Made by a program: the position numbers and the translations under genes. From assembly GCA_024278435.1 (NCBI GenBank), contig JAJRTD010000101.1:1-8130 (forward strand): a DNA stretch of 8,130 nucleotides, in the 5' to 3' direction. Every line of letters begins with the position of its first letter. Position 1 is the first letter of the stretch. Of the stretch, positions 1 to 8,130 are shown piece by piece. Under the pieces are notes generated by a model. The model was not told where the DNA came from. It did no database searches and saw only the letters and a program-made list of their open reading frames with translations. Source of the DNA: Gammaproteobacteria bacterium (GTDB lineage Bacteria > Pseudomonadota > Gammaproteobacteria > SZUA-229).

Positions 1-42
1 AGAATCTAAGATATAGCACACATCCTCGTAAAATCTCCTTTA

Positions 43-1404
43 TTACTTTCTTTTCGTCGGACGCCGCCAGCCCCTGACCTGTCTTTGCGGGTTTCGGCTC
101 AGGGTCAGGCAGTTATCCTCCGCATCGCTGGTAATGGTTGAACCGGCACCAATGGTGGCATTTTCGCCAATGGTGACCGGTGCCACCAGTTGCGAGTCCG
201 AACCGATAAACGCACCGTCCTTGATAATGGTCTTGAACTTGTTGGCGCCGTCATAATTACAGGTAATGGTACCAGCACCGATATTGACGTTTTTACCGAT
301 CTCGCTATCGCCCAGGTAGCTTAAATGACTGGCCTTGCTGTTCTCGCCCAGTTCGGTATGTTTTATTTCAACAAAATTGCCGACCCGGCTGTTTGTCTGC
401 AAATGTGTGCCAGGGCGCAACCGGGCAAAGGGACCAACCTCGGTTTTATTATCAATAATGGCATTTTCGATGACGCTGTAAGGCTTGATAATACAGTCAT
501 CGGCAATACTGCTGTCTTTAATAATACAGCCGGGCCCGACACTCACATTGCTGCCGATAGTGACCTCGCCTTCAAACAGGCAATTGATATCGATAAAGCT
601 GTCACTGCCGACTTTTAGTTCACCGCGCACATCCAGTCGTAGTGGGTCGGCCAGGCCAATGCCCTGTGTCAGCAGCCGGTCGGCAACGTCCGCCTGAAAA
701 ATTCTTTCCAGCCGCGCCAGCTGTTTACGGTCATTCACGCCTTCTACTTCATAGCTGTGTTCAACCTGCGTGGCGACAACCTCGTTGCCGTCTTTTACCG
801 CCAGTGCAATCACATCGGTCAGGTAAAACTCGCCCTGTGAATTATTATTGTCAATTTTTTTCAGGCAGGCATTCAGGTAACCGGCCCGCAGCGCCATAAT
901 GCCGGTATTCACTTCACGGATTTTTCTGATCTCATCACTGGCGTCTTTGTGCTCTACAATGGCGGTCACTTTGTTATTGTCCCGCACAATACGTCCATAA
1001 CCGGCCGGGTCATCAAGTACAACCGTTAGCAACGAAACATTATCGCCCGTTACTTTTTTAACCAGCGTATCCAGCGTTTGCGCCTTAATCAGGGGTACGT
1101 CACCGTACAGGATCAATGCAATATCATCGTCATCGATATTGACGCTGGCCTGTTCTACCGCATGCGCCGTACCAAGCTGCTCCTCCTGTATGGCCCATTC
1201 AACATCAAAATGCCGGCACTGCTGTTTTAACAGTTCGCCGCCATGGCCGTAGACCAGCTGCACCTGGTCCGCACCCAGCGCCCGGCTGGTATTATAAACA
1301 TGTTCCACCATCGGCATTCCCGCCAACCGGTGCAGAACTTTTGGTTTTGATGAACGCATGCGGGTACCTGCACCCGCAGCCAGTATAATGACGGATAAAC
1401 TCAT
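43..1404 (-). CDS. glmU: Bifunctional UDP-GlcNAc pyrophosphorylase / glucosamine-1-P acetyltransferase
   Basis: GlmU is a cytoplasmic trimer that makes UDP-GlcNAc, the precursor of peptidoglycan and lipopolysaccharide, in two steps: acetyl-CoA-dependent acetylation of glucosamine-1-phosphate, then uridylyl transfer from UTP. The 453 residues compare with 456 in E. coli. The N-terminal pyrophosphorylase domain (1 to about 226) has the nucleotide motif LAAGAGTRM at 8-16, Lys22, the metal ligand Asp102 in YGDVPL, and Asn224 in EGVNDR. A linker helix leads to a left-handed beta-helix of hexapeptide repeats (about 248-440). This carries Arg330, Lys348, the catalytic His360 in KASHLSYLGD, and NYDGANK (383-389). 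The basic tail GWRRPTKRK is typical. The gene ends with a tandem TAA TAA. Both active sites look intact. It is separated from atpC by a terminator, so its expression needs readthrough or its own promoter. Confidence 0.98.
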   Translation of the reverse strand: MSLSVIILAAGAGTRMRSSKPKVLHRLAGMPMVEHVYNTSRALGADQVQLVYGHGGELLKQQCRHFDVEWAIQEEQLGTAHAVEQASVNIDDDDIALILYGDVPLIKAQTLDTLVKKVTGDNVSLLTVVLDDPAGYGRIVRDNNKVTAIVEHKDASDEIRKIREVNTGIMALRAGYLNACLKKIDNNNSQGEFYLTDVIALAVKDGNEVVATQVEHSYEVEGVNDRKQLARLERIFQADVADRLLTQGIGLADPLRLDVRGELKVGSDSFIDINCLFEGEVTIGSNVSVGPGCIIKDSSIADDCIIKPYSVIENAIIDNKTEVGPFARLRPGTHLQTNSRVGNFVEIKHTELGENSKASHLSYLGDSEIGKNVNIGAGTITCNYDGANKFKTIIKDGAFIGSDSQLVAPVTIGENATIGAGSTITSDAEDNCLTLSRNPQRQVRGWRRPTKRK

Positions 1405-1412
1405 TTATAGAA

Positions 1413-1417
1413 TCCCT
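1413..1417 (-). promoter_or_regulatory. glmU ribosome binding site
   Basis: AGGGA stands 8 nt before the glmU ATG, between the atp terminator and the gene. It supports the start codon that gives the N terminus MSLSVIILAAGAGTRM. Confidence 0.65.
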
Positions 1418-1435
1418 GTGTGTTTTGTCTTTGCA

Positions 1436-1474
1436 TAATAAAAAGGGCTGAAACATTTCTGCTTCAACCCTTTT
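1436..1474 (-). terminator. Rho-independent terminator of the atp operon
   Basis: In the minus-strand transcript the arms at 1474-1461 and 1454-1441 form a 14-bp stem with a 6-nt loop (AGAAAU). The stem contains three G-C pairs in a row near its base. It is followed by a run of five U and then AUUAU. Two positions pair as G-U in the minus-strand RNA but would be A-C mismatches in a plus-strand RNA, so the hairpin is fitted to minus-strand transcription. It lies just after atpC and before glmU, where it should end or reduce transcription of the ATP synthase operon. Confidence 0.88.
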
Positions 1475-1497
1475 ATTTTAGTCTATCAATTGCGCTT

Positions 1498-1917
1498 TTA
1501 TTTTTTCTTGCGCAACTTTCTCAAAGTTTCTATCTGGGCCACCGCCTCCAGCAGCTCAGCCTTGGCCTTGGCATAATCCATGTCCGATGCCTTGTCTTTC
1601 ATGGCGGCTTCCGCCCGGGCTTTTGCTTCCTGTGCAGCGGCTTCATCGATATCCGAGGCGCGCATTGCGGTGTCGGAAAGAATGGTAACGATATGCGGCT
1701 GAATTTCGAGTATGCCGCCACTGACAAAGAAACTCTGTTCTTCGCCGTCCTGCGGAACCACGCGGACTTCACCTGCTTTCAGGGTCGACAACATCGGCGC
1801 GTGACGCGGCATAATGCCCACCTCACCCATTTCGGCCGGTGCAAAAACCTGCGTAACCGTACCGGAATAAATTTCATTCTCGGCGCTTACGATGTTCACA
1901 TGCATTGTCATTGCCAT
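1498..1917 (-). CDS. atpC: F1Fo ATP synthase subunit epsilon
   Basis: Epsilon sits on the foot of gamma and the c-ring, couples rotation, and through its C-terminal helices can inhibit ATP hydrolysis. The 139 residues equal E. coli. The N-terminal beta-sandwich (about 1-85) has the family motifs [24 protein letters not shown] (31-43) and [19 protein letters not shown]. The C-terminal helical hairpin (about 88-139) is Ala/Lys/Glu-rich and complete, ending in LRKLRKKK, so the auto-inhibitory arm appears to be retained. The start [13 protein letters not shown] aligns with E. coli MAMTYHLDVVSAE. AGAGA (1925-1929) 7 nt upstream is a moderate ribosome site. The gene follows atpD by 36 nt and is the last atp gene; an intrinsic terminator lies 23 nt beyond its TAA. 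Confidence 0.98.
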   Translation of the reverse strand: MAMTMHVNIVSAENEIYSGTVTQVFAPAEMGEVGIMPRHAPMLSTLKAGEVRVVPQDGEEQSFFVSGGILEIQPHIVTILSDTAMRASDIDEAAAQEAKARAEAAMKDKASDMDYAKAKAELLEAVAQIETLRKLRKKK

Positions 1918-1953
1918 AGGCTTATCTCTACACTCTGCTGTTATGCAATCGAC

Positions 1954-3354
<1,401 letters not shown>

Positions 3355-3398
3355 TTAAATTCTGTTTCAATAATTCGGTTTATACAGTCAGCGGGTGC

Positions 3399-4262
3399 CT
3401 ATACGGCTGCTGCGCCGGCGACAATCTCGGAAATTTCCTGGGTAATTGCTGCCTGTCGTGCCTTGTTGTAAACCGTCTGTAATTCTTTAATCAGGTCAGA
3501 CGCGTTATCGGTTGCACTCTTCATGGCAATCATCCGCGCTGACATTTCGCAGGCAACGTTTTCCACCACACCCTGGTAAACCTGTGATTCTATAAAACGC
3601 ATCATCAGTGCATCGATAATGGGCTTGGTATCCGGCTCATACATATAGTCCCAGTGATGGTCGAGTTCCTTGTCCACCTCACCGGTTGCCGGAATCAGCT
3701 GTAGCACATTGGGCGACTGCGTCATGGTGTTTACAAACAGGTTGCTCACCAGGAACAGGCGGTCAATCTCACCATTGTCATAGGCGTCCAGCATGACTTT
3801 CACGGTACCAATCAGGTGCTCGTTGGAAGGCTGGTCACCCAGGCCTTCCGCCCTGGCAACAATATTGCCGCTGAAACGGGAAAAGAAAACACCGGCTTTT
3901 TTACCGATGGTGCACAGGTCGATCTCGACCCCTTTCGCCTGCCAGTCAGCCATTTCGCTGACTGCCGCCTTGAACATATTGGTATTCAGGCCGCCGCATA
4001 AACCACGGTCGGTAGAAATCACAATATAGCCCACGCGTTTAACGTCTTCACGGTCCTGCAGATACGGATGCTTGTATTCACAATGCGCCTGCGCAAGATG
4101 GCTTAATACACTGCGCATTTTTTCCGCGTAAGGACGTGAGGCACGCATTCTTTCCTGTGCTCTACGCATTTTACTGGCGGCAACCATTTCCATTGCCTTG
4201 GTGATCTTCTGAGTGTTCTGTACACTCTTGATCTTGCTGCGTATTTCTTTAGCGCCTGACAT
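3399..4262 (-). CDS. atpG: F1Fo ATP synthase subunit gamma
   Basis: Gamma is the central rotor shaft: its N- and C-terminal helices form a coiled coil inside the alpha3beta3 head and its foot binds the c-ring and epsilon. The 287 residues equal E. coli. The N-terminal helix has the conserved [20 protein letters not shown] (13-32 region), including the methionine equivalent to E. coli Met23. The Rossmann-like middle has [11 protein letters not shown] at 83-93. The C-terminal helix reads [20 protein letters not shown] before GAAAV. No regulatory cysteine-pair insertion of the chloroplast type is present. The start [11 protein letters not shown] matches the family, with AGAGA (4269-4273) 6 nt upstream. 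It lies 32 nt after atpA and 68 nt before atpD. Confidence 0.98.
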   Translation of the reverse strand: MSGAKEIRSKIKSVQNTQKITKAMEMVAASKMRRAQERMRASRPYAEKMRSVLSHLAQAHCEYKHPYLQDREDVKRVGYIVISTDRGLCGGLNTNMFKAAVSEMADWQAKGVEIDLCTIGKKAGVFFSRFSGNIVARAEGLGDQPSNEHLIGTVKVMLDAYDNGEIDRLFLVSNLFVNTMTQSPNVLQLIPATGEVDKELDHHWDYMYEPDTKPIIDALMMRFIESQVYQGVVENVACEMSARMIAMKSATDNASDLIKELQTVYNKARQAAITQEISEIVAGAAAV

Positions 4263-4294
4263 AGTTAATCTCTTTTATTTATCTGCTGCCGGTT

Positions 4295-5836
4295 TTAGTA
4301 AACACCGTTGGCTTTGAAGTTATCCAGTGCCGCTTTCATTGCCGCGGCAATGTCATCATTGTAATCACCGGACTCATTGATCTGCGCCAGCAGGTCGGCA
4401 TTGTTGCTCTTCAGGTGTGCCAGCATGGCGGATTCAAAAGCCACCACTTTCTTCGCTGGCACATCGGCCAGATAACCCTCGTTGGCAGCAAACAGTGAAA
4501 ACGCCATTTCAGCAATCGATAAGGGTGAATACTGTGCCTGTTTCATCAGTTCGGTAACGCGCTCACCCAGTTCCAGCTGGGAGCGGGTGGCATCATCCAG
4601 ATCAGAGGCAAACTGGGCAAAGGCTGCCAGCTCACGGTACTGCGCCAGCGACAGGCGGACGCCGCCCCCCAGCTTTTTAATAATATTGGTCTGTGCGGCA
4701 CCACCGACTCGTGATACCGACAAACCGGCGTTAATCGCAGGGCGGACACCGGCATTAAACAGGTCACTTTCAAGGAAAATCTGGCCATCGGTAATGGAAA
4801 TCACGTTGGTCGGTACGAAAGCCGATACGTCACCGTCCTGGGTCTCAATGATCGGCAGCGCGGTCAGGGAACCGGTCTGGCCCTTGACTTCACCGTTGGT
4901 GAATTTTTCCACGTAATCGGCATTAACCCGTGATGCGCGTTCCAGCAGGCGTGAATGCAGGTAGAACACATCACCCGGATAGGCTTCACGGCCCGGCGGA
5001 CGACGCAGCAACAGTGATACCTGGCGATATGCCCAGGCCTGCTTGGTGAGATCATCATAAATAATCAGTGCGTCCTGGCCACGGTCACGGAAGTATTCAC
5101 CCATGGTGCAGCCGGAATACGGGGCGATGTACTGCATGGCCGCTGATTCAGCCGCGCCGGCAGCTACAATGATGGTATGTTCCATGGCATTGTTTTCTTC
5201 CAGCTTGCGTACAATGTTGGCCACGGTTGATGCTTTCTGGCCAATGGCGACATAGATACATTTCACGCCTGTACCGGCCTGGTTGATAATGGCATCAATC
5301 GCAACCGCGGTTTTACCGGTCTGGCGGTCACCAATAATCAGTTCGCGCTGGCCACGGCCAATCGGCACCATGGCGTCAATCGCTTTCAGCCCGGTCTGTA
5401 CCGGCTGGTCAACTGACTTACGCTCAATTACACCGGGCGCGATTTTTTCAATCGGTGCGGTTTCTTTCGAGTCAATCGGGCCTTTACCGTCAATCGGGGT
5501 TCCCAGGGCGTCAACAACACGACCCAGCAGGCCTTCACCAATCGGCACTTCCAGGATACGGCCGGTACACTTGGCGGTATCACCTTCTGACAGGTGGCCA
5601 TAACTACCTAATACCACCGCACCAACAGAGTCACGCTCCAGGTTTAATGCCATGGCAAAAGTATCACCGGGTAATTCAATCATCTCGCCCTGCATGGCAT
5701 CGGCGAGACCGTGAATTCGAATAATACCGTCAGTCAGACTGACAATGGTACCTTCGGTACGGGCTTCAACTTTAGTATCAAAGTTTTCAATTCGTGATTT
5801 AATCAGTTCACTGATTTCTGATGGATTGAGTTGCAT
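4295..5836 (-). CDS. atpA: F1Fo ATP synthase subunit alpha
   Basis: Alpha alternates with beta in the F1 hexamer, holds the non-catalytic nucleotide site and supplies an arginine finger to the catalytic site. The 513 residues equal the E. coli length. Domains in order: N-terminal beta-barrel (about 25-95), nucleotide-binding domain (about 96-380) and C-terminal helical domain (381-513). The P-loop GDRQTGKT is at 169-176. The Walker B strand ALIIYDD is at 256-262. The alpha/beta signature around [11 protein letters not shown] contains the arginine finger Arg376. The N terminus [16 protein letters not shown] is the delta-binding helix and fixes the start. GAGG (5843-5846) lies 6 nt before the ATG and its upstream bases run into the atpH stop, so the two genes are probably translationally coupled. 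Trp268 in TKQAWAYRQ, where E. coli has Val, is also found in Pseudomonas-type alpha subunits. Confidence 0.99.
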   Translation of the reverse strand: MQLNPSEISELIKSRIENFDTKVEARTEGTIVSLTDGIIRIHGLADAMQGEMIELPGDTFAMALNLERDSVGAVVLGSYGHLSEGDTAKCTGRILEVPIGEGLLGRVVDALGTPIDGKGPIDSKETAPIEKIAPGVIERKSVDQPVQTGLKAIDAMVPIGRGQRELIIGDRQTGKTAVAIDAIINQAGTGVKCIYVAIGQKASTVANIVRKLEENNAMEHTIIVAAGAAESAAMQYIAPYSGCTMGEYFRDRGQDALIIYDDLTKQAWAYRQVSLLLRRPPGREAYPGDVFYLHSRLLERASRVNADYVEKFTNGEVKGQTGSLTALPIIETQDGDVSAFVPTNVISITDGQIFLESDLFNAGVRPAINAGLSVSRVGGAAQTNIIKKLGGGVRLSLAQYRELAAFAQFASDLDDATRSQLELGERVTELMKQAQYSPLSIAEMAFSLFAANEGYLADVPAKKVVAFESAMLAHLKSNNADLLAQINESGDYNDDIAAAMKAALDNFKANGVY

Positions 5837-5842
5837 TGTGTG

Positions 5843-5848
5843 CCTCTT
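5843..5848 (-). promoter_or_regulatory. atpA ribosome binding site overlapping the atpH stop codon
   Basis: The minus-strand sequence AAGAGG lies 6 nt upstream of the atpA ATG, and its first two bases belong to the atpH TAA stop (5847-5849). Only 10 nt separate the two genes, so a ribosome finishing atpH covers the atpA start site. This layout favours translational coupling; the coupling itself is inferred. Confidence 0.7.
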
Positions 5849-6383
5849 ATCGTCCTAATGAAAGCGCCAGCGATTCCAGCTGTGATTTCATTGACGCGTC
5901 AATAATAGTGTCTCCGGCCTTGATAACCACGCCCCCGATCAACGATTCGTCTACCGTTGCGGTGAGCGTAACATCACAGCCAAGTTTGTTCTTTAAAGTG
6001 TTAACCAGTTCGCTTGTCTGTTCGGGTGACAGCTCGAAGGCAGAAACCACCTGTGCTTCAATTTTGTTTTCTGCCCTGGCGCGTGCAATTTCAAACTGCT
6101 GCTGCACATCCTGCATTATCTTCAGGCGACCGTTCTCTGCCATCAGCTTGACCAGGTTCTGCTGCTGCTGATTGAGCTTATCGCCCAGCACCTGGAGAAT
6201 AAGCTCGGCTTTCTGCCCGCTACCCAGCTCAGGATCATCCAGCGCCAGTTTCATCTGCGCATCGGCAACCACATTGGCCAGGTTAGCCAGGGCATCGCTC
6301 CATGAATCCAGTGCTGATGTTTCATGGGCCAGGTCATACACAGCGTTAGCGTAAGGTCGGGCGGCAGTAGTGAAATCTGTCAT
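5847..6383 (-). CDS. atpH: F1Fo ATP synthase subunit delta
   Basis: Delta caps the F1 head and joins the alpha N termini to the b-subunit stalk in the cytoplasm. The 178 residues match the family (177 in E. coli). The N-terminal helical domain (about 1-105) starts [15 protein letters not shown], the usual ARPYA signature, and contains MAENGRL near residue 85. The C-terminal domain has the family signature [18 protein letters not shown] at about 148-165. A glutamine run QQQQ occurs near residue 73. The start is the only reasonable ATG before ARPYA, but its Shine-Dalgarno is poor: the 15-nt gap to atpF offers only AGG/GGG fragments. Initiation may depend on ribosomes ending atpF (inference). 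The TAA stop overlaps the atpA ribosome site. Confidence 0.97.
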   Translation of the reverse strand: MTDFTTAARPYANAVYDLAHETSALDSWSDALANLANVVADAQMKLALDDPELGSGQKAELILQVLGDKLNQQQQNLVKLMAENGRLKIMQDVQQQFEIARARAENKIEAQVVSAFELSPEQTSELVNTLKNKLGCDVTLTATVDESLIGGVVIKAGDTIIDASMKSQLESLALSLGR

Positions 6384-6398
6384 AGGATATGCCCGCGC

Positions 6399-6869
6399 CT
6401 AAAGCTGGGTTGCCAGATCATCCAAAGTACCGGCGTGGGCCTCTTTATCGACTTCACGCTTTAATACTTTTTCTGCACCGGCAATGGCCAGGCTTACAAC
6501 TTCCTGTCGCAGCTGTTCACGAGCGCGGTTAACTTCCTGCTCGATTTCTGCGTTTGCACCGTTAACAATTCGCTCTGCTTCGGTTTTCGCATCACCCTTG
6601 GCTTCTTCAACAATTTCACTGGCACGTTTCTGTGCCTGTGCAACGATATCCGATGCCTGGCTCTTGGCTTCTTTAATGTGCTCAGCCGCACGTTTTTCCG
6701 CCAGTTCATGCTCATGATGACCACGTTCAGCTGCAGCCAGACCATCCGCAATTTCCTTGCGGCGGGCTTCCAGTGCACCCATTATCGGCGGCCAGATATA
6801 TTTCATGCAGAACCAGACGAACAATGCGAATGTTATCGATTGACCGATCAGGGTTAGGTTAATGTTCAT
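6399..6869 (-). CDS. atpF: F1Fo ATP synthase subunit b
   Basis: Subunit b is the peripheral stalk. A dimer anchors the F1 head to subunit a and to delta so that the head does not spin with the rotor. The protein is 156 residues, the same as E. coli. One N-terminal membrane helix (about 5-26, ending CMKYIWPP) is followed by Arg36 in LEARRKEI, the conserved arginine near the membrane surface. From about residue 35 to 140 it is a highly charged Ala/Glu/Lys/Arg-rich right-handed coiled coil, and the C terminus ([12 protein letters not shown]) is the delta-binding part. The start is supported by GGAG (6877-6880) 7 nt upstream of the ATG and by alignment of the N terminus [10 protein letters not shown] with E. 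coli. The stop is TAG, 15 nt before atpH. No duplicated b' subunit is present. Confidence 0.98.
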   Translation of the reverse strand: MNINLTLIGQSITFALFVWFCMKYIWPPIMGALEARRKEIADGLAAAERGHHEHELAEKRAAEHIKEAKSQASDIVAQAQKRASEIVEEAKGDAKTEAERIVNGANAEIEQEVNRAREQLRQEVVSLAIAGAEKVLKREVDKEAHAGTLDDLATQL

Positions 6870-6922
6870 AAATGAACTCCGCTTTTACTCTTGTACGATT
6901 TGAATGTCTAAAAATCGGCGGT

Positions 6923-7192
<270 letters not shown>

Positions 7193-7242
7193 TCTGTTTC
7201 TATCTGTATTAATGCGGCCCCATGACCACCATGCTGTACCAT

Positions 7243-8130
<888 letters not shown>

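Noticed and set aside
4482..4916. 144-codon plus-strand open frame inside atpA
   Set aside because: It is antisense to the conserved alpha C-terminal half. The Ser/Pro/Arg-rich translation is typical of a shadow frame.
5030..5035. Trp268 in subunit alpha in place of the E. coli Val
   Set aside because: The same TKQAWAYRQ motif occurs in Pseudomonas-type alpha subunits as I recall them, so it is a lineage feature rather than an anomaly.
6140..6175. CAG-type triplet run in atpH coding for QQQQ
   Set aside because: It is only a few triplets long, within a normal helical part of delta. There is no sign of expansion or a repeat element.

Overview
The window is a housekeeping locus of a Gammaproteobacterium. 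All eight structural genes of a proton-type F1Fo ATP synthase lie on the minus strand in the canonical order atpB-atpE-atpF-atpH-atpA-atpG-atpD-atpC, followed by glmU. The gene order with glmU after atpC, the protein lengths (c 76, b 156, delta 178, alpha 513, gamma 287, beta 458, epsilon 139 residues) and the close match to remembered Escherichia coli and Pseudomonas sequences support a gammaproteobacterial origin. The long subunit a with its Pseudomonas-like N terminus, and Trp268 in subunit alpha, point to a non-enteric lineage. Base composition looks close to balanced. I cannot name a genus.

Layout, in transcription order from the high-coordinate end: atpB (a, 8130-7243, its first codons lie beyond the window edge), an 89-nt gap carrying a U-rich translational leader, atpE (c, 7153-6923), 53 nt, atpF (b, 6869-6399), 15 nt, atpH (delta, 6383-5847), 10 nt, atpA (alpha, 5836-4295), 32 nt, atpG (gamma, 4262-3399), 68 nt, atpD (beta, 3330-1954), 36 nt, atpC (epsilon, 1917-1498), a 93-nt gap containing a Rho-independent terminator, then glmU (1404-43) ending in a tandem TAA TAA. 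The last 42 nt (42-1) contain Shine-Dalgarno-like sequence but no gene I can establish. No stretch longer than 300 bases lacks a gene, and I see no convincing plus-strand gene.

Subunits a, b and c form the membrane proton channel and ring. Alpha, beta, gamma, delta and epsilon form the catalytic head, rotor stalk and stator cap. Proton flow through a/c turns c-gamma-epsilon and drives ATP synthesis at beta, while b and delta hold the head still. GlmU is a separate function, making UDP-GlcNAc for peptidoglycan and lipopolysaccharide; its position next to atpC is a conserved neighbourhood rather than a functional partnership.

I looked for an undescribed system and did not find one. All nine genes are intact within the window and keep their key residues. 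The points worth a second look are regulatory or boundary details: the U-rich, G-free leader of atpE, the atpC-glmU terminator and how glmU is transcribed past it, the true start of atpB beyond the edge, and the possible gene start at the low-coordinate edge.
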